A stretch of DNA of 64,000 nucleotides, taken from NCBI RefSeq assembly GCF_900120155.1, contig NZ_LT635549.1, positions 124,001 through 188,000 on the forward strand, given 5' to 3'. Source of the stretch: Clostridium sp. Marseille-P3244 (GTDB taxonomy: Bacteria; Bacillota; Clostridia; Lachnospirales; Lachnospiraceae). Positions 42,610 to 51,863 of this stretch are shown here, piece by piece. The position numbers were made by a program, and so were the translations under genes. The notes under the pieces were generated by a model. That model did no database searches. It saw nothing but the letters and a program-made list of their open reading frames with translations, and was not told the origin of the DNA. Positions within the stretch are counted from its first letter, which is position 1; every line of letters begins with the position of its first letter.

Positions 42610-42638
42610 ATCTTAGCCCATCATCCTGCATTTGTCAA
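42610..42638 (-). promoter_or_regulatory. sigma-A promoter of tyrS
   Basis: Minus strand TTGACA (42638-42633), 17-bp spacer, TAAGAT (42615-42610). It would start transcription just before the T-box Stem I. Confidence 0.75.
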
Positions 42639-42696
42639 GATAGTTCCCGGTTGTTTTTCGATGGAGCCGGACTTACTTTCCAGCCCTCTTTGAATT

Positions 42697-43461
42697 TCAC
42701 CCTTCCTGATCCTGTATCTTAAGCTCTTTTAAGATCCGGGCCGCTTTTCTCACCTGAGCCGCATCCGTCTGCCATATCTCAAACTCACTGATTCCCGGGA
42801 TTCCCATAGGCACTCCATCGCGGCGAAATTCCATCCTGCTGTCCACGACTTTTTTCCCGGACATATGAAATGCTTTCACTCCTGTACAGAAAGCCAGCTT
42901 CCTGATCACATCCGGTCCGATCCCGGCTCCTGCCAGGATATTGATTCTTCCGTCTGCTCTTTTTACCAGTCCGGCAAGCAGCTCTCTGCCCTCCCAGGCA
43001 CAGCTCTTCTGTCCGCTGGTCAGGATCGTATCGATCCCCAGGGAAATACACTGCTTTAGTGCTTCATAAGGATCCCTGCATACGTCAAAGGCCCGGTGCA
43101 GCGTAATCCCTGCCCCGTCCGCCACTTCGATCAGCTCTTCCATCCTCTCCATGTCCAGCGCTCCGTCCGGCCGCAGGATACCGATCACAATCCCGTCCGC
43201 TCCCAGACTCCGGAACATTTCCACCTCTTCTTTCAGTATCTTAAATTCATGCTCATCATAACAAAAGTCTCCAAACCTGGGGCGCAGCAGTACACGTACC
43301 CGCAGATCCGTATATTTCTTCACCAGCCGGAACATGGCCGCTGACGGAGAAAGCCCGCCGATCACCAGGCCGGAGCACAGTTCGATCCTGTCCGCCCCTC
43401 CCTCCTGGGCCGCTATCGCAGACTGCACACTGTCCGCACAAACCTCGAGAATATATGACAT
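42697..43461 (-). CDS. cutC: CutC family protein (copper homeostasis)
   Basis: 254 residues; a TIM-barrel with LEVCADSVQSAIAAQEGGAD, the conserved RIELCSGL and GGLSPSAAMF segment, VRVLLRPRFGDFCY and TSGQKSCAWEG. CutC proteins are linked to copper tolerance, although the biochemical role is debated. The start at 43461 was chosen because AAGGAG lies at the right distance; the frame extends upstream to 43512. Confidence 0.9.
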   Translation of the reverse strand: MSYILEVCADSVQSAIAAQEGGADRIELCSGLVIGGLSPSAAMFRLVKKYTDLRVRVLLRPRFGDFCYDEHEFKILKEEVEMFRSLGADGIVIGILRPDGALDMERMEELIEVADGAGITLHRAFDVCRDPYEALKQCISLGIDTILTSGQKSCAWEGRELLAGLVKRADGRINILAGAGIGPDVIRKLAFCTGVKAFHMSGKKVVDSRMEFRRDGVPMGIPGISEFEIWQTDAAQVRKAARILKELKIQDQEG

Positions 43462-43501
43462 CATAACTCCTTTCAGAATTTTCTGAAAATATTGATAAAA
43501 G

Positions 43502-43533
43502 GGGACAGACACCTTTTAAAAAGTACCTGTCCC
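43502..43533. terminator. hairpin terminator between nagB and cutC
   Basis: GGGACAG (43502-43508) pairs with CTGTCCC (43527-43533). T runs flank both sides (CCCCTTTTATC on the minus strand). Ends the nagB transcript and may also work on the plus strand. Confidence 0.55.
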
Positions 43534-43580
43534 TTTTTGCCGCCATTATCTGAATATTCGATCAATTTATGTTCCCGCTT

Positions 43581-44312
43581 TTATCGTGGGATTCTGGACA
43601 GAGCCGCGCTGTCTCCCACGATCACTACATCGCTGTGCAGCTGAAGGATCGACGCGGGCACCTCGGGTGTCACCGGTCCGAAAAATGCTTTTGCGACGAT
43701 ATCTGCCTTTGCCTCTCCATTTACGATGAGAAGTATCTTCCTGGCCTTCATGATCGTTCCGATCCCCATGGTATAGGCCTGCCTCGGTACGTCATCCGCA
43801 GAGGCGAAAAACCTTTTATTGGCCTCGATCGTGCTTTCAGTCAGATCAACGCAGTGGGTCGTCTGCGCAAAAGAGCTGTCAGGCTCATTGAATCCGATAT
43901 GGCCGTTGTGTCCCAGGCCGAGCAGCTGAATATCTACCCCACCCAGATCCTGGATCAGCTTTTCATATCTCTCACATTCTTTGTCGGCATCCGGCTGTGT
44001 CCCATCCGGAACATTTGTGTTCTCCGGCCTGATATTGATACGGTCGAAGAGATGCTCATGCATAAAATAATAATAGCTCTGGTCATTATCCCTGGTAAGT
44101 CCCCTGTATTCGTCCAGATTGACTGTCTTAACTTCCGTAAAATCAAGATCTCCCTTCTCGTACCGTTCAACAAGCCGGTCATATGTACCGATGGGAGTGG
44201 ATCCCGTAGCCAGCCCCAGCACGCAGTCCGGTTTCAGGATTACCTGTGCTGAAAGGATATTCGCCGCTTTTCTGCTCATCTCCTCGTAATCTTTTGCTTC
44301 GTAGATCTTCAT
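43581..44312 (-). CDS. nagB: glucosamine-6-phosphate deaminase
   Basis: 243 residues. LGLATGSTPIGTYDRLV, the catalytic NLDEYRGL (Asp), FNEPDSSF and GIGTIMKARKILLIVNG match NagB. It converts glucosamine-6-phosphate to fructose-6-phosphate and ammonia. The ATG at 44312 has AGGAGG 9 nt upstream; the longer frame to 44357 lacks one. Its leader carries a terminator (44373-44423). Confidence 0.96.
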   Translation of the reverse strand: MKIYEAKDYEEMSRKAANILSAQVILKPDCVLGLATGSTPIGTYDRLVERYEKGDLDFTEVKTVNLDEYRGLTRDNDQSYYYFMHEHLFDRINIRPENTNVPDGTQPDADKECERYEKLIQDLGGVDIQLLGLGHNGHIGFNEPDSSFAQTTHCVDLTESTIEANKRFFASADDVPRQAYTMGIGTIMKARKILLIVNGEAKADIVAKAFFGPVTPEVPASILQLHSDVVIVGDSAALSRIPR

Positions 44313-44372
44313 ATTCTGTTTCCTCCTACAACAATATATATTTGATATATATTTCACCGGAACCGTACAAAA

Positions 44373-44423
44373 AACCAGATTCCCGAATCATAAAGCAGGA
44401 CCTTATAATCTGAAAATCTGGTT
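44373..44423 (-). terminator. intrinsic terminator in the nagB 5' leader
   Basis: Minus strand AACCAGATT (44423-44415) pairs with AATCTGGTT (44381-44373), followed by TTTTTTG. About 60 nt upstream of the nagB start. It may terminate truA transcripts or attenuate nagB if the promoter at 44463-44494 is real. The enclosed 33-nt loop is unusually large. Confidence 0.65.
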
Positions 44424-44462
44424 CTCCTTCCCCGATCACCTTCCCGGTGATATTGCTTAAGA

Positions 44463-44494
44463 ATTATACTATCAACCAAACTGTAAAATGTCAA
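44463..44494 (-). promoter_or_regulatory. possible nagB promoter
   Basis: Minus strand TTGACA (44494-44489) and TATAAT (44468-44463), but the 20-bp spacer is too long for a normal sigma-A promoter, so this is weak. Confidence 0.3.
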
Positions 44495-45312
44495 GAAAAA
44501 CGAGGATTCCTGCCAGTGTACTTGGAATCGGTCCAGTGCTCTATACCTCCGCATTCTTTTCCTTCGCCATCGAGTGTGGGAAATTCAATCCCCATCAGCG
44601 TCAGCCCCCACGGAGGCGCGGTAGCGCCGGCTTTTTCCCGTTCTTTTGCCTCCAGTATCTCTTTAACATTTTCCGGCTTGCGCAGCCCTCTGCCCACCTC
44701 TGTCAGCGTTCCGGCCATGATCCGCACCATGTTGTAAAGAAATCCGCTTCCCCGTACCAGGATTGTAATCAGCTCCCCGTTTCTCCTTACATCCAGATCA
44801 TAGATGGTCCGGACAGTATCGGTTACTTCTGTATGGACACTGCAAAAACTCCTGAAATCATGCTCTCCCGTGAGATACTGTGCCGCCTGCCGCATACGTT
44901 CCACATCCAGCGGATATGACACATGCCATGAAGTCCTCCGCATAAGAGGATTTGGCATCTCCCGGTTCAGGATAAGATACCGGTAGGTCTTCACGGAACT
45001 GCAGCGTCTCGGATGCCATCCCAAAGGGACTTCTTCTGAACGGACTGCCACAACATCCGCCGGCAGTTCTCTGTTCAACGCATAGGCGATCCGCTCCGGA
45101 GGAATTGTAGTATCTGTGTCAAACACCGCTGTATTCCCCAGAGCATGCACACCCGCGTCTGTCCGGCTGGCGCCGACCACTTTCACCGGCTCACCGGTGA
45201 GCCTGAACAGAGCTTTATTCAGCACCTCTTCGATTGTAATCCCGTTGGGCTGGATCTGCCAGCCACAGTAATCCGTTCCATCATATGCAACAGTCAGTCT
45301 GATTCTTCTCAT
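44491..45312 (-). CDS. truA: tRNA pseudouridine synthase A
   Basis: 273 residues. VAYDGTDYCGWQIQPNGITI, the catalytic Asp in GASRTDAGVHALGN, HDFRSFCSV and the MVRIMAGTLTEVGRG end are TruA hallmarks. Modifies U38-40 of tRNA anticodon stems. A C-terminal tail of about 20 residues (GGIEHWTDSKYTG) is longer than usual. It follows ecfT by 43 bp, matching the ecfA1-ecfA2-ecfT-truA gene order seen in many Firmicutes. Confidence 0.95.
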   Translation of the reverse strand: MRRIRLTVAYDGTDYCGWQIQPNGITIEEVLNKALFRLTGEPVKVVGASRTDAGVHALGNTAVFDTDTTIPPERIAYALNRELPADVVAVRSEEVPLGWHPRRCSSVKTYRYLILNREMPNPLMRRTSWHVSYPLDVERMRQAAQYLTGEHDFRSFCSVHTEVTDTVRTIYDLDVRRNGELITILVRGSGFLYNMVRIMAGTLTEVGRGLRKPENVKEILEAKEREKAGATAPPWGLTLMGIEFPTLDGEGKECGGIEHWTDSKYTGRNPRFS

Positions 45313-45355
45313 TTTACCCGCATTTCTTCCGATCTTCCGGAATAATTGAATGTAT

Positions 45356-46180
45356 TTAAAAGATCCACAGTTTAAAAGGCACAAACCTTCCCACTGCAAA
45401 TATAATCACAACATACAGCAGAGTCAGCGCGTATGCCAGTCTGTCCCGCCCTTTATACCGCAGAGGTTTCATCTTGGTCCTGCCGTCGCCCCCATGATAG
45501 CATCTGGCCTCCATCGCCATGGCAAGATCATTTGCCCGGCGGAACGCGGAGACAAACAGCGGCACCAGGATAGGCAGCATGGCCTTTGCTCTCTGGATAA
45601 GATTTCCGCTCTCAAAATCAGCTCCTCTGGCCATCTGCGCCTTCATAATCTTATCCGTCTCTTCCAGCAGGATCGGTATGAATCTGAGCGCGATAGACAT
45701 GATCATAGCCACTTCATGGACCGGTACATGGATCCGGTTGAGAGGATGAAGAAGCTTCTCCAATCCATCTGTCAGAGCATTTGGCGAAGTGGTAAAAGTC
45801 ATGATCGATGAGCCGGCTACCAGATACATCAGGCGCACTGCCATAAATACCGATGTTCTCAGGCCGTTCTCCGTGATCGTAAATATCCAGAAATGGGCCA
45901 GTGTCTCTCCGCCCCTGGTAAGAAACAGGTTCATTACTACTGTAAACAGCAGAAGAATTACTATAGGCTTTAAGCCCTTCACTATATATCTGAGCGGTAC
46001 TCTGGACAGGCAGATCACCGCCGCGAGAAAAACTGTGGCGATCACATATCCCGGCAGGCTGTTCTGGATAAATAAAGATACAAGAAACAGCAGGGTGCAG
46101 ACGATCTTCACTCTGGGATCCAGCCTGTGTATCCGGCTCTCGACCGGATAATACTGCCCGATCGTTATATCTCTGATCAT
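45356..46180 (-). CDS. ecfT: ECF transporter transmembrane component EcfT
   Basis: 274 residues with five or six TM helices and the coupling motifs RRANDLAMAMEARCYHG (AxxARG-like region) and KAQMARGADFESG. EcfT couples the two EcfA ATPases to exchangeable substrate-binding S components for vitamins and metals. Starts 38 bp after ecfA2. Confidence 0.95.
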   Translation of the reverse strand: MIRDITIGQYYPVESRIHRLDPRVKIVCTLLFLVSLFIQNSLPGYVIATVFLAAVICLSRVPLRYIVKGLKPIVILLLFTVVMNLFLTRGGETLAHFWIFTITENGLRTSVFMAVRLMYLVAGSSIMTFTTSPNALTDGLEKLLHPLNRIHVPVHEVAMIMSIALRFIPILLEETDKIMKAQMARGADFESGNLIQRAKAMLPILVPLFVSAFRRANDLAMAMEARCYHGGDGRTKMKPLRYKGRDRLAYALTLLYVVIIFAVGRFVPFKLWIF

Positions 46181-46218
46181 AATAATCTCCTCATCATCTG
46201 GTCAATCTCCTCACAGCT

Positions 46219-47082
46219 CTATTCCCCTCTTCTTGATCCCGACAGGCTTCGCATGATCTCATCGGCCGCCTCCCCAATGGTCGTCACATCCGGTGATACC
46301 GCGAATCCTCGTTCCCGCAGATCGTGCATTACATAAGTGACCTGAGGTGCCGCCAGGCCTACCCGTTCCAGCTCTCTGTAGTGTCCAAACACTTCCCCCG
46401 GAGCCCCGTCCAGCATCTTCTCTCCCCGGTTCATCACGAGAATACGGTCCACATATCTGGCTACATCTTCCATGCTGTGAGACACAAGGATGACCGTCAT
46501 TTCCGTCTCTTTGTGCAGCCTGTCTACCTGATCCAGTATCTCATCTCTCCCTTTCGGGTCAAGCCCGGCGGTAGGTTCGTCAAGAATAAGCACTTTGGGC
46601 TTCATCGCAAGAACTCCTGCAATGGCGGCACGGCGCTTCTGACCGCCTGACAGCTCAAAAGGCGACTGCCTGTAATATTTCTCCGGCAGTCCCACCAGTT
46701 CCAGCGCCCACTTCGCGTTCGCTTCACATTCTTCCTTAGACAGCCCCTGATTTTTTGGCCCGAAACAGACATCGCTCAGCACATCCACCTCAAAAAGCTG
46801 GTATTCCGGATACTGGAACACAAGCCCAACCTGACTCCTGAGCTTTTTCATATCATACCCGTCCGCGTAAATATCCTGTCCTTCATACAGGATCTTTCCG
46901 GATGTCGCCCTGACCAGGCCGTTAAGATGCTGGATCAATGTAGATTTCCCGGAACCGGTATGTCCGATGATGCCCACGAACTGGCCCTGCGGTATCTCAA
47001 AAGTTACGTCTTTAAGCGCCTGTTTCTCGTATGCCGTCCCCGGGCTGTATATATAATTTACATGTTCCGCTGCAATCGACAT
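46219..47082 (-). CDS. ecfA2: ECF transporter ATPase EcfA2
   Basis: 287 residues. Walker A GHTGSGKST, Q-loop YQLFEVDVL, signature LSGGQKRRAAIAG and Walker B VLILDEPTAGLD. The EcfA2-type C-terminal domain follows. Its start overlaps the ecfA1 stop by 25 bp. Confidence 0.95.
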   Translation of the reverse strand: MSIAAEHVNYIYSPGTAYEKQALKDVTFEIPQGQFVGIIGHTGSGKSTLIQHLNGLVRATSGKILYEGQDIYADGYDMKKLRSQVGLVFQYPEYQLFEVDVLSDVCFGPKNQGLSKEECEANAKWALELVGLPEKYYRQSPFELSGGQKRRAAIAGVLAMKPKVLILDEPTAGLDPKGRDEILDQVDRLHKETEMTVILVSHSMEDVARYVDRILVMNRGEKMLDGAPGEVFGHYRELERVGLAAPQVTYVMHDLRERGFAVSPDVTTIGEAADEIMRSLSGSRRGE

Positions 47083-47918
47083 AATGCCTCCACCAATTCT
47101 TCTCTTCTAAGGATTCCCCTGGGGAGATCCAGCCCTCGTTTTCTGAGTTCTTCCGCCAGCAGTGTCACCTGGGGCACACTCATCCTGTACTTCTTCAGCT
47201 CATCTACTCTGCTGAAAATTTCCCTCGGTGTCCCGTGGATCACGATATGGCCGCTGTCCATAACAAAGACCTGATCCGCGTTGATCACCTCTTCCATATA
47301 ATGCGTGATCAGGATCACTGTAACCTGCTTGTCCTTCCTCAGTTTCTCTACCGCCCGGATCACTTCCCTGCGTCCGCTGGGGTCCAGCATGGCGGTGGGC
47401 TCGTCCAGCACAATACACTTTGGTTCCATTGCGATCACACCGGCAATCGCCACGCGCTGCTTCTGGCCACCGGACAGTTTATTGGGCGATGCCTTTCTGT
47501 ATTCCAGCATCCCCACAGAACTGAGACTGTCCTCCACCCGTTTCCATATCTCATCAGTGGGAACTCCCAGGTTCTCCGGTCCAAAACCCACATCCTCTTC
47601 CACTACAGTCCCGATGATCTGGTTGTCCGGATTCTGAAATACCATTCCGGCTGTCTGTCTTATATCCCACAGCTCCCCGGGATCCTTTGTGTTGTGCCCG
47701 TCCACCCAGATAGTCCCTCCCACGGGTACAAGGATGGCGTTCATATGCTTGGCAAGTGTAGATTTCCCGGATCCGTTATGTCCCAGCACAGCAACAAAGG
47801 AGCCCTGCGGCACGTCAATATCCACACCGTCAATGGCGCGGTTTCTTCCGATCACATTGCCTTCTTCATCCCGTTTATCATATTCATATACAAGCTTTTC
47901 GGCATGTATCATTTCCAT
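47058..47918 (-). CDS. ecfA1: ECF transporter ATPase EcfA1
   Basis: 286 residues. Walker A GHNGSGKST, the EcfA1-type Q-loop QNPDNQIIGTVVEEDVGFGP, signature LSGGQKQRVAIAG and Walker B CIVLDEPTAMLD. The ATG at 47918 is 5 bp after the preceding binding-protein stop, with GGAGG 12 nt upstream, so it is read with the sugar genes, an unusual context. Confidence 0.95.
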   Translation of the reverse strand: MEMIHAEKLVYEYDKRDEEGNVIGRNRAIDGVDIDVPQGSFVAVLGHNGSGKSTLAKHMNAILVPVGGTIWVDGHNTKDPGELWDIRQTAGMVFQNPDNQIIGTVVEEDVGFGPENLGVPTDEIWKRVEDSLSSVGMLEYRKASPNKLSGGQKQRVAIAGVIAMEPKCIVLDEPTAMLDPSGRREVIRAVEKLRKDKQVTVILITHYMEEVINADQVFVMDSGHIVIHGTPREIFSRVDELKKYRMSVPQVTLLAEELRKRGLDLPRGILRREELVEALCRLQRNM

Positions 47919-47922
47919 TTGA

Positions 47923-48987
47923 TCAACTGACCTCCATAGTAGAGTCTTCCGCATTATCTTTCAGATAATCCCCGACATTTTCCTGCGTGATCTTGGAATA
48001 AGGAAGGTAGACATATTTCCCGTTTTTAAAATCAATATCTTCCATCCCCTTCCCGGTGATTATGGCCACTGCCAGTTTTGCCATCGCTTCTGCCTGTCCC
48101 TCTTTGTCATTGTATACTGTTCCCCACATATCGGAACTGACCACCGCCTGGAGTCCCACATCTGTGCCGTCGATCCCCAGTACAAGGGGCAGCGCATTTT
48201 CCGTATAATTTGCCTTCTTATACGCGTCAATAGCTCCCAGAGCCATATCATCATTGTTTGCCAGGACAAGCTCGATCTGATCATGATACTGACTGAGCAG
48301 CTGTTCCATCCGATTCTGGGCCTGCGCGCGGTTCCAGTTAGCGATCTGATAACTCAGCTTTTCCAGTTCAATGCTATTGTCTCTCAGTGTCTCCACCGCA
48401 TTTTCCGTCCGAATGATCGCGTCCTGATGGCCTGCCTCACCTTCCAGCACAACATACTGGATTTTTCCGTCATTATTTCGGTCGATCCTGTCATTTGATT
48501 TAATGGCCTCTGCTGCCAGCTCGCCCTGCATGATTCCCGACTGCTGCGCGTCCGCTCCCACATAATAAAGCTTCTCCCACTGCATCAGGTCTTCTGCCAC
48601 CGGCTCTCTGTTAAAAAAGATGATGGGGACATCATTCTCCCGCGCCAGATCTATGATTTCCGACGGATCCGCCCGGTCTACCAGATTGACACAAAGAACA
48701 TCACATCCCGCGTCAATCAGCTCTTTCACCTGATCATCCTGCGTCCTCTGGGAGCCTCCCGCGTCCCTTATCGTTACTGTGATCTCCAGATTTCCTTCTT
48801 CCAGAGCCGTCAGCTGTTTCCGAAAGCTGTCCAGCAATCCGTTTAAGAATGTATCGCTCTGGTTATAATAGGTAACTCCCACATGGATCTTTTCTGTTCT
48901 GGATGGCTCCTGCCTTGCGCAGGAACACAAAAACGGGATACCCATGCACACCACCAGCGCTGCTGCCAAAATTTTTCTTATCTTCAT
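47923..48987 (-). CDS. galactose/ribose-type solute-binding lipoprotein (canonical order)
   Basis: 354 residues. The lipoprotein signal ends at FLCSC. The MglB-like order of motifs is normal: first strand IHVGVTYYNQSDTFLNG (35-50), INLVDRADPSEII, FFNREPVAEDL (124-), YYVGADAQQSGIMQGEL (141-), EGEAGHQDAIIR, ANNDDMALGAIDAYKK, GIDGTDVGLQAV. This is useful as an internal reference for the permuted homologue at 56935. It lies between the YesM kinase/second binding protein and ecfA1, probably one transcript. Confidence 0.92.
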   Translation of the reverse strand: MKIRKILAAALVVCMGIPFLCSCARQEPSRTEKIHVGVTYYNQSDTFLNGLLDSFRKQLTALEEGNLEITVTIRDAGGSQRTQDDQVKELIDAGCDVLCVNLVDRADPSEIIDLARENDVPIIFFNREPVAEDLMQWEKLYYVGADAQQSGIMQGELAAEAIKSNDRIDRNNDGKIQYVVLEGEAGHQDAIIRTENAVETLRDNSIELEKLSYQIANWNRAQAQNRMEQLLSQYHDQIELVLANNDDMALGAIDAYKKANYTENALPLVLGIDGTDVGLQAVVSSDMWGTVYNDKEGQAEAMAKLAVAIITGKGMEDIDFKNGKYVYLPYSKITQENVGDYLKDNAEDSTMEVS

Positions 48988-49035
48988 CCCATAACACCTC
49001 CGGTTTCCTTTTCCGGCCCATTCAGCAAATTTGCA

Positions 49036-50007
49036 TTACTGACTCATCGTAAAAATAATCTCCTGATTCTCCTGGGTGAACAGCTCATCCCTTCGGATAA
49101 CCGTATGGGAGATTGTTCTGTCCCGCATGCCATGCAGATAACTTCTGAGATTCTCTGATATTTCCGTCAGACTCTCATATCCCACATTAAATTCATCCGG
49201 TACGACAAGACATTCTGCAATGCCTGTGTCCAGATAGTATACTGCCTCCGTGGAATGACCGATCCCATACACCAGCGCTCCGTGCAGCCTGTTGGACGCG
49301 GAACATGCTCCTGCCGCCTTAAGACTGGCGTCATCCAGAGCCATAACACAGTCAACGGAAGGCAAGGTCTCTATGGAAGTCGCAGCCTCCCCTGAAAAAT
49401 TTCCGGCCACTGACCAGGAAACCACCGCTCCTTCTGCTTCCGCCACATCCCGGAATCCTCGCTCCCGCTCCAGTATCGCCTGAGAATCTGTGGTCTCTGA
49501 AAGGATCCCAAGTATTCTTCCCTTTATATTACCGTCATAATCTTTCAGGAGCTCTTCTGCCAGAGCAGTGCCCATGGCATAATTGTCCGGCGCCACTACC
49601 GGAAGCCCGGAGCTGCTGTCTTCGGTAGCGGCATATCCTACGAGGACTACCGGCGTCTTTTTCTCGATCTCCTGCAGCATCTCCTGTGATTCCATTCCCG
49701 GGACCGGCTGTACAATGACTGCGTCAGCTCCGTTATCGACCTCACTTTCGATCAGTTCTTTTTCTTCTTCCATTGTCATCTCAGATCCGGTACTGACTAC
49801 AAACATCTCAACTCCCTGGTCTTCCGCTGCCATCCTCAGGCCGTACTTAAAGGCCGACCACTGAGAATCATCAGAATTCCTGACAATAACAGAAATCTTT
49901 TCCATGTCTCTGCCCCTTCTCTCCCAGAGCATGGCGATCGCCACCACAAGGACCATTACTGCCAGGACTGCCTCTATGAGAATAAACATTTTTCTGCCGT
50001 TTTTCAT
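49036..50007 (-). CDS. membrane-anchored LacI/RbsB-type binding protein (sensor subunit)
   Basis: 323 residues. One uncleaved TM near the N-terminus (FILIEAVLAVMVLVVAIAML), then a type I periplasmic-binding fold (ISVIVRNSDDSQWSAFKYGL, ADAVIVQPVPGMES, VAPDNYAMGTALAEELL, VMALDDASLKAAGA). The ATG overlaps the YesM-type kinase stop by 4 bp (ATGA). Such tethered binding proteins act as ligand-sensing partners of YesM/LytS-like kinases; here that is inferred from the coupling. Confidence 0.87.
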   Translation of the reverse strand: MKNGRKMFILIEAVLAVMVLVVAIAMLWERRGRDMEKISVIVRNSDDSQWSAFKYGLRMAAEDQGVEMFVVSTGSEMTMEEEKELIESEVDNGADAVIVQPVPGMESQEMLQEIEKKTPVVLVGYAATEDSSSGLPVVAPDNYAMGTALAEELLKDYDGNIKGRILGILSETTDSQAILERERGFRDVAEAEGAVVSWSVAGNFSGEAATSIETLPSVDCVMALDDASLKAAGACSASNRLHGALVYGIGHSTEAVYYLDTGIAECLVVPDEFNVGYESLTEISENLRSYLHGMRDRTISHTVIRRDELFTQENQEIIFTMSQ

Positions 50008-51863
50008 TTCTGTGTCTCCTGTATTCCCTTATCTCCCATCTCTTCTTTACTCAGGATATGCCCCTGTTCCAGGACCTTTCTGTTTTCCTCCGTATAGGGG
50101 ATCGCAGGAAGGCGGATAGAGACAGTGGTTCCTTCATCTGGCTCACTTTCCACCACAAGTCCATATTCCTTTCCGAAGAGGATCTGGATCCGATTATTTA
50201 CATTGATAAGCCCTACTCCGGATCCATGCTTGTGGATTCGGTTACTGTCTGTCAGAACAAGGCTGACCTCCTCCTCTGACATGCCGATTCCATTATCCGC
50301 CACTGAGAGGATCACCGTCCCCTCTTCCTCTCTTCCTGTCACCCGGATCTCCCCGCTGTCATCCATTCCTTCCACTCCATAATTGATCGCATTCTCCAGC
50401 AAAGGCTGAAGGATCAGCTTAACAGTACAGCAGGAACAGATGGCAGGATCCACGTCAAATACTACCGAAAAAGTATTTTTATATCGGATCTTCTGTATAT
50501 TCATATAGCTCTGGGCATGCTGCAGCTCATCCTTGATACTGATGATCGTACGGCCCTTTGAAAGACTGATCCGGAAAAGTTTCGCCAGCTGAGAAATCAT
50601 AAATACCGCTTCGTCATTGCGCTCTCCCTCCACCATCCATGTGATAGACTCAAGCGCGTTATAAAGAAAGTGAGGATTGATCTGGCTCTGCAGCGCGTCA
50701 AACTCGCTTTTTCTCCTCTCATTCTGCTCCAGAACAATTTTTTTCATCAGTGTATCGATCTGCGCATACGAATTCTGTATAGAATAGCCCAGATGCCGGA
50801 TTTCTGTAGATCCGCCGATATAAATCTCCGGCTTTTCTCCCGCCTCATATTCCATGACAGAATCATTCAGCTTCCGGATCGGACTGGAGATCCTGTCAGA
50901 CACAACCCGGTTGATAATGACAAGCATCATCAGCATCAGCAGGATCAGCAGAATGATAAAATACCGTATATTGATCGTCCCGGCCACAAAAGTATCATTC
51001 GGGATCACACCAATCAATTTCCATCCTGTATAACTGATCGTATTAACCAGTACTTTCCGCTGATCCCCTTCAAATTTTACATCATAAACGCCATCCTTAT
51101 ACTTTGCCACCGTCTCACTGTCTTCATTAATGATGCCGTCGCTGATCTGGATCTGGCGTGGATGATAGATGATCTCCCCGCTGCTGTCACAAAGATAATA
51201 ATACTGGCCGGTATTGGATGTATTGATCTGATTCATCATCCGCGAGATGGCAGAATAATCCATATCAACAAGAAGGACCCCCGGCTGGGAGACCCCGCCG
51301 TCCGTCAGTTCCACCACCCGGCTTAGTGAGATTACCCAGTAATAATTCCGGGTGCCATCGTCAAACAGATTCTGGATATGAGGCGTAGAGAAATGCATAT
51401 TCTCCATTTCTTCCACCGCCTGCTCAAACCAGTCCTGCCGCGTCACATCAGGGTCCTCTTTCTGCGCAGCCACAGGCTCCGCCACGATCAGACTCCCGTA
51501 GTTATTATAAAGGGCAATGCTCTGAAGATTGTCTCTGTTCGCCTCATACAGAAGGTTCAGCCTGGTCTGGATATCCTGAGCCTGAGCAGAAAAATCATTC
51601 TCTTTTATGACATTATAATACGCGGCGTCTGATATCTGCCGCATACTGACCAGGTAATCTTCCAGATTTTCCCCGGTCTGCTCCATCAGTTTCTGAGTGC
51701 TCTGAACCGTCTCCTCCTTCCATATGGTGGAGAATCTCATATACAGCACAACTCCCAGAATCAGCATGATGGAGATCGATATCACGGAAAACGCCGCCAT
51801 GATGGTCGTCTGAATCCCTCTGGGCTGAAGTTTTTTCAAATGCCTGAAATACTTATCCTTCAC
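50004..51863 (-). CDS. YesM-type sensor histidine kinase
   Basis: 619 residues from a GTG at 51863, which overlaps the regulator stop. TM near 23-45, an extracellular dCache-like domain (about 50-300), second TM, then HAMP and the His_kinase/HATPase pair: NPHFLYNALESITWM (phospho-His in the NPHFLYN motif), LILQPLLENAINYGVEG and SVADNGIGMSEEE. A frame continues to 51947 but overlaps the regulator by more than 90 bp. Works with the YesN-like regulator and the tethered binding protein. Confidence 0.92.
   Translation of the reverse strand: MKDKYFRHLKKLQPRGIQTTIMAAFSVISISIMLILGVVLYMRFSTIWKEETVQSTQKLMEQTGENLEDYLVSMRQISDAAYYNVIKENDFSAQAQDIQTRLNLLYEANRDNLQSIALYNNYGSLIVAEPVAAQKEDPDVTRQDWFEQAVEEMENMHFSTPHIQNLFDDGTRNYYWVISLSRVVELTDGGVSQPGVLLVDMDYSAISRMMNQINTSNTGQYYYLCDSSGEIIYHPRQIQISDGIINEDSETVAKYKDGVYDVKFEGDQRKVLVNTISYTGWKLIGVIPNDTFVAGTINIRYFIILLILLMLMMLVIINRVVSDRISSPIRKLNDSVMEYEAGEKPEIYIGGSTEIRHLGYSIQNSYAQIDTLMKKIVLEQNERRKSEFDALQSQINPHFLYNALESITWMVEGERNDEAVFMISQLAKLFRISLSKGRTIISIKDELQHAQSYMNIQKIRYKNTFSVVFDVDPAICSCCTVKLILQPLLENAINYGVEGMDDSGEIRVTGREEEGTVILSVADNGIGMSEEEVSLVLTDSNRIHKHGSGVGLINVNNRIQILFGKEYGLVVESEPDEGTTVSIRLPAIPYTEENRKVLEQGHILSKEEMGDKGIQETQK

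Noticed and set aside
44360-44480. glmS-like ribozyme or known riboswitch before nagB
   Set aside because: Only a simple terminator hairpin is visible; no conserved core could be matched.
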